A stretch of DNA of 64,000 nt from Bacteroidales bacterium (GTDB lineage: Bacteria > Bacteroidota > Bacteroidia > Bacteroidales > F082). The notes under the pieces were generated by a model that did not search any database, had not been told where the DNA came from, and was given only the letters and a program-made list of their open reading frames with translations. A program made the position numbers and the translations under genes. The stretch's first letter is position 1, and each line of letters opens with the position of its first letter. The DNA lies in the NCBI GenBank assembly GCA_024710405.1, contig JANJUV010000020.1, forward strand, positions 62,001 through 126,000, read 5' to 3'. This document shows, one piece after another, positions 9,452 to 16,843 of this stretch.

Positions 9452-9465
9452 TTGATTTCTATCAA
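9452..9465. promoter_or_regulatory. Perfect FNR/Crp-type binding site upstream of tryptophanase
   Basis: TTGAT (9452-9456), four bases, ATCAA (9461-9465): the textbook FNR half-site arrangement. It is centred about 90 bases upstream of the likely tnaA transcription start. An FNR-like regulator with TTG-type recognition features is encoded in this window at 47721-48422. Binding is inferred. Confidence 0.45.
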
Positions 9466-9512
9466 ATTATGACCGGAGCTTAATATATTTTCTGCAAACG
9501 CTCCCGAAATCC

Positions 9513-9543
9513 TTGTCTGTAGATGCAGAATGTCATATATTTG
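9513..9543 (+). promoter_or_regulatory. tnaA promoter (-33 and -7 elements)
   Basis: TTG at 9513-9515, 20 bases, then TATATTTG at 9536-9543: a well-spaced Bacteroidota promoter. It implies a leader of about 150 bases before tnaA, which is long compared with the other leaders here. Confidence 0.6.
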
Positions 9544-9571
9544 ACCGTTTTCGTGCTCAAAACCAAAAACC

Positions 9572-9640
9572 ATGTTTGATCAACCAAGCGAGAAATTTAA
9601 TTATTTGAATATCAAGGAACGCGACCGATTTTCTTCCTGA
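9572..9640 (+). CDS. Possible 22-residue leader peptide upstream of tnaA
   Basis: ATG at 9572 opens a 22-codon reading frame (MFDQPSEKFNYLNIKERDRF, then two serines and TGA) wholly inside the tnaA leader. E. coli tna operons use the TnaC leader peptide to sense tryptophan, but this frame contains no tryptophan, so it is not a TnaC homologue. It ends nine bases before a short hairpin (TGCCGG 9649-9654 with CCGGCA 9660-9665). Translation is unproven and chance is possible at this size. Confidence 0.25.
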   Translation: MFDQPSEKFNYLNIKERDRFSS

Positions 9641-9700
9641 TGGTTCCGTGCCGGAATGCCCGGCATAATCAGTAATTATTAATTTAACTATCAGGAGAAT

Positions 9701-11077
9701 ATGGAATTACCTTTTGCAGAATCCTACAAGATCAAGATGGTGGAAACCATCAGGAAAAGCACCCGTGACGAACGCGAAAAGTGGATAAAGGAAGCCTGGT
9801 TCAATCTTTTCAACCTCCGCAGCGATCAGGTTTTTGTGGATTTATTAACCGATTCGGGCACAGGTGCCATGAGTGATCGTCAGTGGTCGGAACTCATGCT
9901 GGGCGACGAATCCTATGCCGGAGCTTCTTCTTACTACAAACTGAAGAAAGCCATACGCGACATCACCGGTTTTGAGTATTTTCTTCCCACACATCAGGGA
10001 CGTGCAGCCGAAAACGTCCTGTTCTCGGCCCTGGTCAAAGAAGGCGATATCGTTCCGGGAAATGCACATTTCGATACTACCAAAGGACATATTGAGTTCA
10101 GAAAAGCAACAGCAGTTGACTGCACCATCGACGAAGCTTTCGACACCACACTAGATCACCCTTTCAAAGGAAACATTGACCTCGAAAAGCTTGAGGCGGT
10201 GCTGAAAAGTCATCCGGCCGAAAAAATTCCGATGGTGATCATAACGGTTACCTGCAATACTTCGGGCGGGCAACCCTTGTCGATGCAAAACATCAGGGAA
10301 GTGAGCGCAATGGCCAGAAAATACGGAATCCGGGTAATTTTCGATGCAGCCCGCTTTGCCGAAAACGCCTATTTTATCAAGACCCGTGAAATTGCTTATG
10401 CCGATAAAAGCATCCGCGAAATCGTACGGGAGATGTTTTCTTACGGGGACGGCATGACCATGAGCAGCAAAAAGGACGCAATTGTGAATATGGGCGGTTT
10501 CATCGGCCTTCGCGATGAGGAATTATTCAGGCAGGCCAGCATTTTCAACATCATGTTCGAGGGATACATTACCTATGGAGGAATGTCGGGACGCGACATG
10601 AACGCATTGGCACAGGGATTATATGAAGGTACTGAATTCGAATATCTTGAAACACGCATCAAACAGGTGGCGCTCCTCGGAAACCTGTTGCATGAGGCCG
10701 GTGTGCCGGTTCAGATTCCCTTTGGCGGTCATGCCATATTTGTAGATGCACTGAGGTTTCTGCCACATCTGCCACGCGAGCAATATGTAGCACAAACCCT
10801 CGCTGTCGAATTCTACATCGAAGGTGGTGTGCGCGGAGTGGAAATCGGAACCCTGCTTGCCGACCGTGACCCGGTAACGCGCCTTGATCGCTTTCCAAAA
10901 CTCGAGCTGGTGCGCTTTGCCCTGCCGCGAAGGGTGTACACGGATAATCATATCCGCTATGTAGCCGCTACGGTGATCAGGGTGTACGAACGACGCAATA
11001 CAATCACCAAAGGATTCAGAATTGCCTGTGAAGCGCCGATACTCAGACATTTTACAGTCGCACTGGAGAAACTGTAA
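9701..11077 (+). CDS. tnaA: Tryptophanase (tryptophan indole-lyase)
   Basis: PLP enzyme splitting L-tryptophan into indole, pyruvate and ammonia, 458 residues. The sequence has the beta-eliminating lyase landmarks LTDSGTGAMSD, PTHQGRAAEN, a PLP-phosphate region, RFAENAYFIK, and MSSKKDA carrying the Schiff-base lysine. Tyrosine phenol-lyase is the close alternative. Two discriminating positions favour tryptophanase: FDTTKGH (Asp where the phenol-lyase has Thr) and VEIGTLLADRD (Ile where it has the tyrosine-hydroxyl-binding Arg). The start has a good ribosome site (AGGAG, about 9693). A long leader, an upstream FNR-type site and a strong terminator at 11095-11132 flank the gene. Confidence 0.9.
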   Translation: MELPFAESYKIKMVETIRKSTRDEREKWIKEAWFNLFNLRSDQVFVDLLTDSGTGAMSDRQWSELMLGDESYAGASSYYKLKKAIRDITGFEYFLPTHQGRAAENVLFSALVKEGDIVPGNAHFDTTKGHIEFRKATAVDCTIDEAFDTTLDHPFKGNIDLEKLEAVLKSHPAEKIPMVIITVTCNTSGGQPLSMQNIREVSAMARKYGIRVIFDAARFAENAYFIKTREIAYADKSIREIVREMFSYGDGMTMSSKKDAIVNMGGFIGLRDEELFRQASIFNIMFEGYITYGGMSGRDMNALAQGLYEGTEFEYLETRIKQVALLGNLLHEAGVPVQIPFGGHAIFVDALRFLPHLPREQYVAQTLAVEFYIEGGVRGVEIGTLLADRDPVTRLDRFPKLELVRFALPRRVYTDNHIRYVAATVIRVYERRNTITKGFRIACEAPILRHFTVALEKL

Positions 11078-11094
11078 ATGAGCATCATTCAATA

Positions 11095-11132
11095 AAAAAA
11101 CCCTGTTGAACTGGTATTCAACAGGGTTTTTT
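11095..11132. terminator. Bidirectional intrinsic terminator between tnaA and the CBM48 gene
   Basis: A perfect 16-bp stem: A6 plus CCCTGTTGAA at 11095-11110 pairs with TTCAACAGGG plus T6 at 11117-11132, with a six-base loop. T-tracts appear on both strands, so it can end transcription of tnaA from the left and of the minus-strand CBM48 gene from the right. Confidence 0.9.
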
Positions 11133-11149
11133 GTTCTGAATAATTTTGC

Positions 11150-11458
11150 TTACAGCGAAAGCAGACTGTTTTGCTCGCTGCCCATTCCTGAAGGAACAAG
11201 GCCGTCAGCCTCTTCATCATTGAACCAGCGGGTGCCATCAGCTACATAGCGGAACTGATATTCGCGACCCGAAGGTAATTCGGCACTGAAACTGAAAGAA
11301 CCATCTTTCAAACGGCTCATGGTGCCTGAAGCCTGATCCCAATTGTTGAACTCACCAACAACGCTTACTGCAGCGGCTCCTTCTGCCTGCGATTTGCTGA
11401 TTTTGAAACTTACTTTGCTTACCGGTTTTGATTTTAATGCTTGCTTTTTAATGCTCAT
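11150..11458 (-). CDS. Stand-alone CBM48/isoamylase early-set domain protein
   Basis: 102 residues that are almost entirely one glycogen-binding-like domain: VSVVGEFNNWD (about residues 34-44), a strand region, YQFRYVADGTRWFNDEEAD, and a C-terminal NSLLSL. No signal peptide is seen and the N-terminus is lysine-rich (MSIKKQALKSKPVSK), so it is probably cytoplasmic. Such small proteins are common in Bacteroidota and are presumed to bind glycogen or alpha-glucans, but no partner enzyme is nearby. It has its own promoter and shares a terminator with tnaA. It is related in fold to the four-repeat protein at 5989-7425, which is exported. Confidence 0.85.
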   Translation of the reverse strand: MSIKKQALKSKPVSKVSFKISKSQAEGAAAVSVVGEFNNWDQASGTMSRLKDGSFSFSAELPSGREYQFRYVADGTRWFNDEEADGLVPSGMGSEQNSLLSL

Positions 11459-11526
11459 TGTTTAATGAATTGGTTAATAGTTAGTTATTTGGGTTAATCT
11501 TTGTTGTTTCAACTGATTTAGCGCGG

Positions 11527-11534
11527 CAAAACTA
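11527..11534 (-). promoter_or_regulatory. -7 promoter element of the CBM48 gene
   Basis: Minus-strand TAGTTTTG, an exact TAnnTTTG match about 69 bases before the ATG. Confidence 0.5.
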
Positions 11535-11809
11535 ACAAGTTTGCAGCACCTGCCTAAACAAATCAAAATCAATAGTGTGTGCATGTGTTTCATTTATAAG
11601 TAATTAGATAATATTCTGATCAAAGGGAGTCGTTCCTAAATCGGTTGCATCAAAAATATGTTGACCTGAAAGCCCATAATGCTGGTTTCTTCAACCGGAA
11701 CAAAAAGCCTGAATCAGAATGTGTTCAATATTTGCTACGAGTGCACTCAGGAAATACAGTGGGTCACGAAACCAAAAACACGAGCCTGTTACTGTTTTCT
11801 GCATTTACT

Positions 11810-11817
11810 TATTTTTG
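11810..11817 (+). promoter_or_regulatory. -7 promoter element of the free-Met-R-sulfoxide reductase gene
   Basis: TATTTTTG, an exact TAnnTTTG match. It lies inside the longer open frame that begins at 11645 and so argues for the later ATG at 11843. Confidence 0.55.
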
Positions 11818-11842
11818 CTGCCTCAATATAAAAAACCACCTG

Positions 11843-12322
11843 ATGCAAACAGTAAAAAAATCGGGGCGTTACCAGCGCATTTATGATCAGCTGGCCGTGC
11901 TTCTGCTGAAAAGCAATAATCCTCTTTCGGATATGGCCACGATTGCAGCTTTGCTGCACAACAAACTGGACCACTTTTTCTGGACAGGGTTTTATTTGCT
12001 GCAGGATGGAAAACTACAAGTTGGGCCTTATCAGGGATCGCTGGCCTGTATTGACCTAAAGCAAAACACAGGAGTATGCTGGGCAGGTATCAATCAGGGC
12101 AAAACCATCATTGTTCCTGATGTTCATGCTTTTCCCGGACATATTGCCTGCGACAGCCGGTCGCAAAGTGAGATAGTGGTTCCTTTGCTGGACAACTCGG
12201 GCAAGCCTTGGGCTGTGCTGGATGTGGATAGCAGCAAACCGGCAGCATTTGACGAAACGGACGCACATTGGCTCGAAAAAATTGTGTTGCTCGTCAGAAA
12301 AAGCAATCTGTGCATTCCCTGA
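11843..12322 (+). CDS. msrC: Free methionine-(R)-sulfoxide reductase (GAF-domain, fRMsr/MsrC)
   Basis: Reduces free L-methionine-R-sulfoxide, using a GAF fold. With the start at 11843 the protein has 159 residues, the usual fRMsr length. It contains FFWTGFYLL, the catalytic segment DVHAFPGHIACDSRSQSEIV and the closing VLDVDS. Three cysteines, C69 (LACI), C79 (GVCW) and C103 (HIAC), keep the spacing of the three redox cysteines of E. coli MsrC. The open frame extends upstream to 11645, but that part is not GAF-like and contains the promoter, so the upstream start is rejected. Confidence 0.88.
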   Translation: MQTVKKSGRYQRIYDQLAVLLLKSNNPLSDMATIAALLHNKLDHFFWTGFYLLQDGKLQVGPYQGSLACIDLKQNTGVCWAGINQGKTIIVPDVHAFPGHIACDSRSQSEIVVPLLDNSGKPWAVLDVDSSKPAAFDETDAHWLEKIVLLVRKSNLCIP

Positions 12323-12389
12323 ATCAATAAATAAAGCAAACGGGCATTTATATCCCCGCTGTTTGTCTTGTTGATTCGGTTTAAAGCAG

Positions 12390-12397
12390 TATTTTTG
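12390..12397 (+). promoter_or_regulatory. -7 promoter element of the MntP-like/endonuclease/QueD operon
   Basis: TATTTTTG, an exact TAnnTTTG match 17 bases before the TTG start at 12414. Confidence 0.55.
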
Positions 12398-12413
12398 ACT
12401 TAAATTAATTGGA

Positions 12414-12974
12414 TTGAAAATTGCCTTATACATACTGTTTGTGCTGGCACTTTCCTACAATGTTTTTCCGCTGGCACTCGGTCTGAATCGCGACAGACGC
12501 AGTTCGCATCTGCTCAATGTGTTTCATGCGTTGGTTTTCGGACTGATACAGGGAATCATGTATTGGTTGGGTGTGTTGCTGGGCAACACGTTTATGCACC
12601 TGCTCGAAGATAACCAGAAAATTGTTGTGTTGGGAGTTATCACTGCCGTTTCCATCCGTATGCTGCTTGAATCTTTGAAGATCAGGAAAGGTGAGCGGCT
12701 GTTTTCTTTCGACAATTATGTGAAATTTGTGGTGATGGGTATTGCTGCCGGCATCAACACGCTCATTATCGGGATGACTGCTTCGTATCTGAGTCCTTTT
12801 GGAAATTTGCTGCCTTTGTTGCTTGTGATTGCCGGATTTGCCTGGTCAATTGCAGGCATAAGCATGAATCTGAGTCGCAACAACATCATCCTGTCGAGTC
12901 TTCTGCATCTGTTTGGCGGAATCTACCTGTTTATTTTCGCTTTGGTATATTTTTTCACTCAAAACTGGCTCTGA
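12414..12974 (+). CDS. MntP-like membrane protein lacking the membrane acidic residues
   Basis: 186-residue six-helix membrane protein related to the manganese exporter MntP. Against E. coli MntP the two aspartates of the repeated motif (SMDAF and SLDAM) are asparagines here (LSYNVFPLALGL near residue 15; AGINTLIIGM near 114), and the helix-2 glutamate of FGAVE is glutamine (FGLIQG). The glutamate in RMLLES is kept. Losing these charges argues against ordinary Mn(II) export, so the substrate is open. The start is TTG, since no ATG precedes the first helix and the promoter sits just upstream. The endonuclease ATG begins one base after the stop. Confidence 0.65.
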   Translation: MKIALYILFVLALSYNVFPLALGLNRDRRSSHLLNVFHALVFGLIQGIMYWLGVLLGNTFMHLLEDNQKIVVLGVITAVSIRMLLESLKIRKGERLFSFDNYVKFVVMGIAAGINTLIIGMTASYLSPFGNLLPLLLVIAGFAWSIAGISMNLSRNNIILSSLLHLFGGIYLFIFALVYFFTQNWL

Positions 12975-12975
12975 G

Positions 12976-14070
12976 ATGTCCAAATTTTTCAGGATAGAAA
13001 TTAAGTGGTTAACATTAGTCATATTCCACTTTGGGTTCGTATTCACTCAGGCACAGATTCCTCCGGGTTATTACGATAATGCTTCAGGTTTGTACGGAAC
13101 AGCACTTCAGCAAGCCCTGCACAACATCATCAAGGATCACGAGCCGCGAACCTATTCGCAACTGTGGAGCGACTTTTCGCTCACCGACCGTAAACCAAAC
13201 GACAAGGTGTGGGATATGTACTCGTATAATCCATCAGGCAGTCAGCCTTATGAATACGATTTTTTCAGCGATCAGTGCGGTAATTATAACAGCGAAGGCG
13301 ATTGCTACAACCGGGAGCATAGTTTCCCCGCAAGTTGGTTTAATGATGCCTATCCCATGTATTCCGATCTTTTTCAGTTGATTCCGACTGACGGTTATGT
13401 GAACAATCGTCGAAGCAATCATCCTTTTGGTGAGGTTGGCTCAGCCACATGGACATCGGAAAACGGTTCAAAAGTAGGCACCAGCAGCACCTCAGGCTAT
13501 GGTGGTACAGTATTCGAGCCTATTGATGCCTTCAAGGGGGATCTTGCCCGAAACATACTCTATATGGCGGTGCGGTATTACAATCAGGATTCGAATTGGC
13601 CGGGAAGCGATATGACAGACGGAGCCGAGCCAAGACCCTGGGCCAGAAAAATGCTTCTGGAATGGCATCTTACCGACCCTGTGAGCACGAAAGAAATCAA
13701 CCGCAACAATGTTGTGTATAGCTTACAGCAAAACAGAAACCCATTCATTGACCGTCCTGAGTTTGCAGAAATGATCTGGGGCGAAAACGCAGGCTATTCA
13801 GAAAACGATCAGAGTTTGAGAATCAGCATGTATCCTAATCCGGCCACCGATTTCATCCATTTTGAGTTATCTGATGCACAATCCCTGAACACAACAGGCA
13901 CACTGCAGATCACCGGAATGGAGGGTAAAGTGGTTTATTCAACAATTAACTACACTTCAGGCACACTTTACCCCCTTGACCCTGGTATGAAACCAGGAAT
14001 ATATCTGATACAGTTTATCAGCAATTCCGGAACAGTATTTCATGGAATACTCATAAAAGCTTCAATGTAA
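12976..14070 (+). CDS. Secreted endonuclease I (EndA/NucM family) with T9SS sorting domain
   Basis: Extracellular nuclease, 364 residues from the ATG at 12976. Order: signal peptide (about 1-26, ending TQAQ), endonuclease I domain (about 30-275) and a C-terminal T9SS sorting domain (about 285-364). The catalytic region shows YNREHSFPASWF with the active-site histidine, followed by DLFQLIPTDGYVNNRRSNHPFGEV, typical of the Vvn/NucM fold. The sorting domain begins MYPNPATDFIHF and ends in GIYLIQF plus a basic tail. An open frame from 12913 exists but overlaps the previous gene and would bury the signal peptide. It probably degrades extracellular DNA for nutrients or biofilm turnover. Confidence 0.9.
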   Translation: MSKFFRIEIKWLTLVIFHFGFVFTQAQIPPGYYDNASGLYGTALQQALHNIIKDHEPRTYSQLWSDFSLTDRKPNDKVWDMYSYNPSGSQPYEYDFFSDQCGNYNSEGDCYNREHSFPASWFNDAYPMYSDLFQLIPTDGYVNNRRSNHPFGEVGSATWTSENGSKVGTSSTSGYGGTVFEPIDAFKGDLARNILYMAVRYYNQDSNWPGSDMTDGAEPRPWARKMLLEWHLTDPVSTKEINRNNVVYSLQQNRNPFIDRPEFAEMIWGENAGYSENDQSLRISMYPNPATDFIHFELSDAQSLNTTGTLQITGMEGKVVYSTINYTSGTLYPLDPGMKPGIYLIQFISNSGTVFHGILIKASM

Positions 14071-14071
14071 T

Positions 14072-14521
14072 ATGAATATCATACGGATCACCAAGGAGTT
14101 CAGTTTCGAAATGGCCCATGCGCTAATGGGTTATGATGGCCCATGCCGCAACGTACACGGACATTCTTACGGATTGAAGGTTACGATAACCGGAACCCCT
14201 ATAAACGAGCCAAACAACCCCAAACTTGGTATGGTGATGGATTTTGGCGACCTGAAAAAAATTGTCAGGGAAACAGTAGTGGATGTGTTCGACCATGCCC
14301 TTGTGCTCAACAGTGCCATGCGTGCTTCAGTGGACGGGCAGCTTACACGCCAGTTCAACAATGTAATATTTCTCGACTATCAACCCACGAGCGAATTGAT
14401 GGTGGCAGACTTTGCTGCGCGCATCAGAGCCCGTTTGCCTGAAAACCTGAAACTCCACAGTGTGCTTCTGCGCGAAACAGGCACTTCCTATGCTGAGTGG
14501 CATGAAAGCGACAACAAATGA
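14072..14521 (+). CDS. queD: 6-carboxy-5,6,7,8-tetrahydropterin synthase (QueD/PTPS family)
   Basis: 149-residue T-fold enzyme of queuosine/7-deazaguanine synthesis, making 6-carboxytetrahydropterin from dihydroneopterin triphosphate. Zinc ligands and catalytic residues are seen in FEMAHAL, CRNVHGHSYG (Cys next to HGH, as in QueD), VFDHALVLN and the terminal ETGTSYAEW. It starts one base after the endonuclease stop, so it is co-transcribed with the MntP-like gene and the nuclease; this partnering has no obvious pathway logic. The eukaryotic-type PTPS activity is the alternative, but the CxxxHGH form favours QueD. Confidence 0.87.
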   Translation: MNIIRITKEFSFEMAHALMGYDGPCRNVHGHSYGLKVTITGTPINEPNNPKLGMVMDFGDLKKIVRETVVDVFDHALVLNSAMRASVDGQLTRQFNNVIFLDYQPTSELMVADFAARIRARLPENLKLHSVLLRETGTSYAEWHESDNK

Positions 14522-14525
14522 TCAT

Positions 14526-16157
14526 TTACATAAGAAACATGCTGATTTTCTGTAACAGCAGTTTCTTTTCAATCGGCTTGGTAATATAGTCGTCGCAACC
14601 TGCTTCACGAGCCAGATTTATTTCAACATCCATGGCATAAGCAGTCTGAGCCAGTACCGGAAGTGAGGGTCTTGTTTGCTTGATGATTTTCGTGGTTTGA
14701 TATCCATCCATTCCGGGCAAGCGTATATCCATCAAAACCAGGTCGATATCTGTTCTGTTTTTCACCAGTTCAACGGCTTCTTCCCCATCTCTGGCCCAGA
14801 TTATCTTTGCTTTGGTGCTTCTGAGCATAATGGTAAGCAGGCTGAAATTGGTGCGCTCGTCTTCTACGATCATAAATGTTTTACCGGTCCAGTCAAAAGC
14901 ATGGTAATCCTGACCAGATGCAGGAATGGCATTCACCAACTTCTTAACGATCACACCTGGCAGCCTGATTTGGAACAATGAGCCTGCTCCGGGTCTCGAT
15001 TCGAGCCCGATGGTGCCCCCAAGCAGTTCCACGAGACCCTTGGTGATGGCAAGACCAAGCCCGGTTCCGCCGTGTTTCTTGGTCGTGCTGTAATCGAGCT
15101 GCCTGAAACGGACAAAGATGAGCTCGTGCTTAGAAGGATCAATGCCCGGCCCTGTATCACGCACATATAAAGTCAGGTTGTCGGATTCATCTGTCTCATA
15201 ACCAAGTTCGATGTGCCCTGTTTCGGTGAACTTAAACGCGTTGTCGAGCAGGTTGGACAGAATCTGCTGCAGCCTGATTGCGTCAGACCTGATGATAATT
15301 CCTTTGCTTGTCAATGGTTGAAGCCTGAAGTCAACTTCATGTCGATTCCGCTTGATCCTGATGTCGTTATAAGTTTTCCAAATACTAAACATCAGGTCGT
15401 GAAGCGCAAAAACACTGGGGTTTATCATCAGCTGGCCTGATTCGATCTTGGCGATGTCGATAATGTCATCGATAAGCCTGAGCAAAACCTGACTACTTTC
15501 GTGAATGATCTGAACATATTCCTCTCTTTCAGTAATTGGAAGTTCAGGATCTTTCAGAAAATCCAGAAAACCGATGATGTGGTTCATCGGCGTTCGTATT
15601 TCGTGCGACATGCTCGTGAGGAAGGCTGTTTTCAGCTTGTCCGACTCTTCAGCTTTCTCTTTGGCAATCACCAGTTCATGTTCGGTGAGTTTTCGCTTAG
15701 ATATGTCACCGATGATCAGGATAAAATTGTATGAATCGCTTAGCTCGCCCGAAACTTTAATTCCCCGGCAACGAAAAAAACCTTCCGAATCTTTCTTCAG
15801 ATTCAGATTGGTCTCGATATCAAATTCTGTTTGTGTGTCGACAAGCTGCACCAGTTTTTGGCCCAATTCGGTTTTCATGAGAGCCTCAAACGCTTTGATA
15901 TTAACCTGATTGACGATTTCTTCGGCCTGCAACCCGAACAATTTGAGGAATCCGGGATTGGCTGAGATGATGAGGCCTGATTGATCGAGGTTGATGATGG
16001 CCAGCGGTATATGGTTGATGGTGGTGGCCAGCCTGATTTCCATATCCCTTCGTGAACGCTGGTAGAACGACGCAAGTTGGGTTTCAAGCTGATCAATCAC
16101 CATTTGAAGTTGTTCAACTTCAGCCTGCCATTGCGCCTGAGTTTTGTTGTTTTCCAT
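14526..16157 (-). CDS. Soluble PAS hybrid histidine kinase with C-terminal receiver
   Basis: 543-residue signalling protein with no membrane segment. Order: short N-terminal coiled coil (about 1-40), PAS domain (about 45-160), HisKA with the phospho-accepting H185 in SHEIRTPMN, HATPase (N box near DAFKF, G boxes DTGPGI and GGTGLGLAI), then a receiver domain (about 425-543) with phospho-acceptor D477 in LVLMDIRLPGMDG. Having kinase and receiver in one chain suggests a phosphorelay through a separate Hpt protein that is not in the window. It is convergent with queD (gap four bases) and divergent from the ssb genes. Confidence 0.92.
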   Translation of the reverse strand: MENNKTQAQWQAEVEQLQMVIDQLETQLASFYQRSRRDMEIRLATTINHIPLAIINLDQSGLIISANPGFLKLFGLQAEEIVNQVNIKAFEALMKTELGQKLVQLVDTQTEFDIETNLNLKKDSEGFFRCRGIKVSGELSDSYNFILIIGDISKRKLTEHELVIAKEKAEESDKLKTAFLTSMSHEIRTPMNHIIGFLDFLKDPELPITEREEYVQIIHESSQVLLRLIDDIIDIAKIESGQLMINPSVFALHDLMFSIWKTYNDIRIKRNRHEVDFRLQPLTSKGIIIRSDAIRLQQILSNLLDNAFKFTETGHIELGYETDESDNLTLYVRDTGPGIDPSKHELIFVRFRQLDYSTTKKHGGTGLGLAITKGLVELLGGTIGLESRPGAGSLFQIRLPGVIVKKLVNAIPASGQDYHAFDWTGKTFMIVEDERTNFSLLTIMLRSTKAKIIWARDGEEAVELVKNRTDIDLVLMDIRLPGMDGYQTTKIIKQTRPSLPVLAQTAYAMDVEINLAREAGCDDYITKPIEKKLLLQKISMFLM

Positions 16158-16200
16158 TAGCGATGACCACTTGTTACGATGCGTCCGTTTTTAGCCTACA

Positions 16201-16208
16201 CAAAATTA
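16201..16208 (-). promoter_or_regulatory. -7 promoter element of the hybrid kinase gene
   Basis: Minus-strand TAATTTTG, an exact TAnnTTTG match about 44 bases before the ATG at 16157, with a TTG 19 bases upstream of it. Confidence 0.5.
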
Positions 16209-16330
16209 ATCAAAATGCATCGAAAATCAAGAAATATGACTCGTTTACCAAAAATAAAAACGGGAACAGACCAAAACCGAACAAATGTGCTTTCACCCTA
16301 TGTTATTGGTATTGTGTTACAAAAGCGTTG

Positions 16331-16360
16331 ACAAACGTTTACAAACGGATACAAACGTAT
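16331..16360. repeat. Three helically phased ACAAACG repeats upstream of ssb
   Basis: ACAAACG occurs at 16331, 16341 and 16351, each followed by three variable bases, giving an exact 10-base period. A degenerate fourth unit (ACAAAAGCG) lies at 16319. The array is 40-70 bases upstream of the ssb -7 element and inside the divergent gap shared with the hybrid kinase. Copies on one face of the helix suggest a multimeric regulator site. Confidence 0.6.
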
Positions 16361-16399
16361 GTACTTGTTAATCATACGACTCCTGCTGTGGGGTCGATA

Positions 16400-16407
16400 T
16401 AATTTTG
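16400..16407 (+). promoter_or_regulatory. -7 promoter element of the tandem ssb genes
   Basis: TAATTTTG, an exact TAnnTTTG match 47 bases before the first ssb ATG. No TTG is seen at the -33 position, which would fit activator dependence. Confidence 0.5.
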
Positions 16408-16453
16408 CCTCGTCGTTCATTCAAAAAATTGTAACACTAAAACTTTTACTACA

Positions 16454-16792
16454 ATGAAAACTATGAGAAATTCCGTAAAACTAATCGGACGTCCGGGCAA
16501 CGACCCACAGGTAACCGTACTGGCAAACGAGCGCAAAATGGCACGTTTCAGTCTGGCAACAAATGAATTCTACACCAACGAAGCAGGTGAGCGCAAAAGC
16601 CTGACCCACTGGCACAACCTTGTTGCGTGGGGAAAAACCGCAGAGATGATAGGTGCATTCGTGAAAAAAGGTCGCGAAATTGCCATCGAAGGCAGGCTTG
16701 TCAATCGCAGTTATGAATACCCGAGCGGTGTCACACGCTATGTATCTGAAGTCGTTATCAATGAAATCATGATCATCGAAAAAGCCAGTTAA
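16454..16792 (+). CDS. ssb: Single-stranded DNA-binding protein, copy 1
   Basis: 112-residue OB-fold protein that coats single-stranded DNA. The family start (MRNSVKLIGRPGNDPQV), KMARFSLATNEFY, THWHNLVAWGKTAE and KKGREIAIEGRLVNRSYE are all in the expected order. The protein ends right after the OB fold (EKAS). The glycine/proline linker and acidic DDxPF tip, through which SSB usually recruits repair and replication proteins, are absent. It lies 51 bases before a paralogue and is probably co-transcribed with it. Confidence 0.9.
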   Translation: MKTMRNSVKLIGRPGNDPQVTVLANERKMARFSLATNEFYTNEAGERKSLTHWHNLVAWGKTAEMIGAFVKKGREIAIEGRLVNRSYEYPSGVTRYVSEVVINEIMIIEKAS

Positions 16793-16843
16793 AACAGAAC
16801 AATCATATTCAATAATTTAAAAACCCTTTAACAATTAAACATT

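Noticed and set aside
9701-11077. Tyrosine phenol-lyase instead of tryptophanase
   Set aside because: The Asp in FDTTKGH and Ile in VEIGTLL match tryptophanase; the phenol-lyase Thr and Arg are absent.
11645-11842. 66-codon N-terminal extension of the methionine sulfoxide reductase
   Set aside because: Not GAF-like; contains the TATTTTTG promoter element, so the start is 11843.
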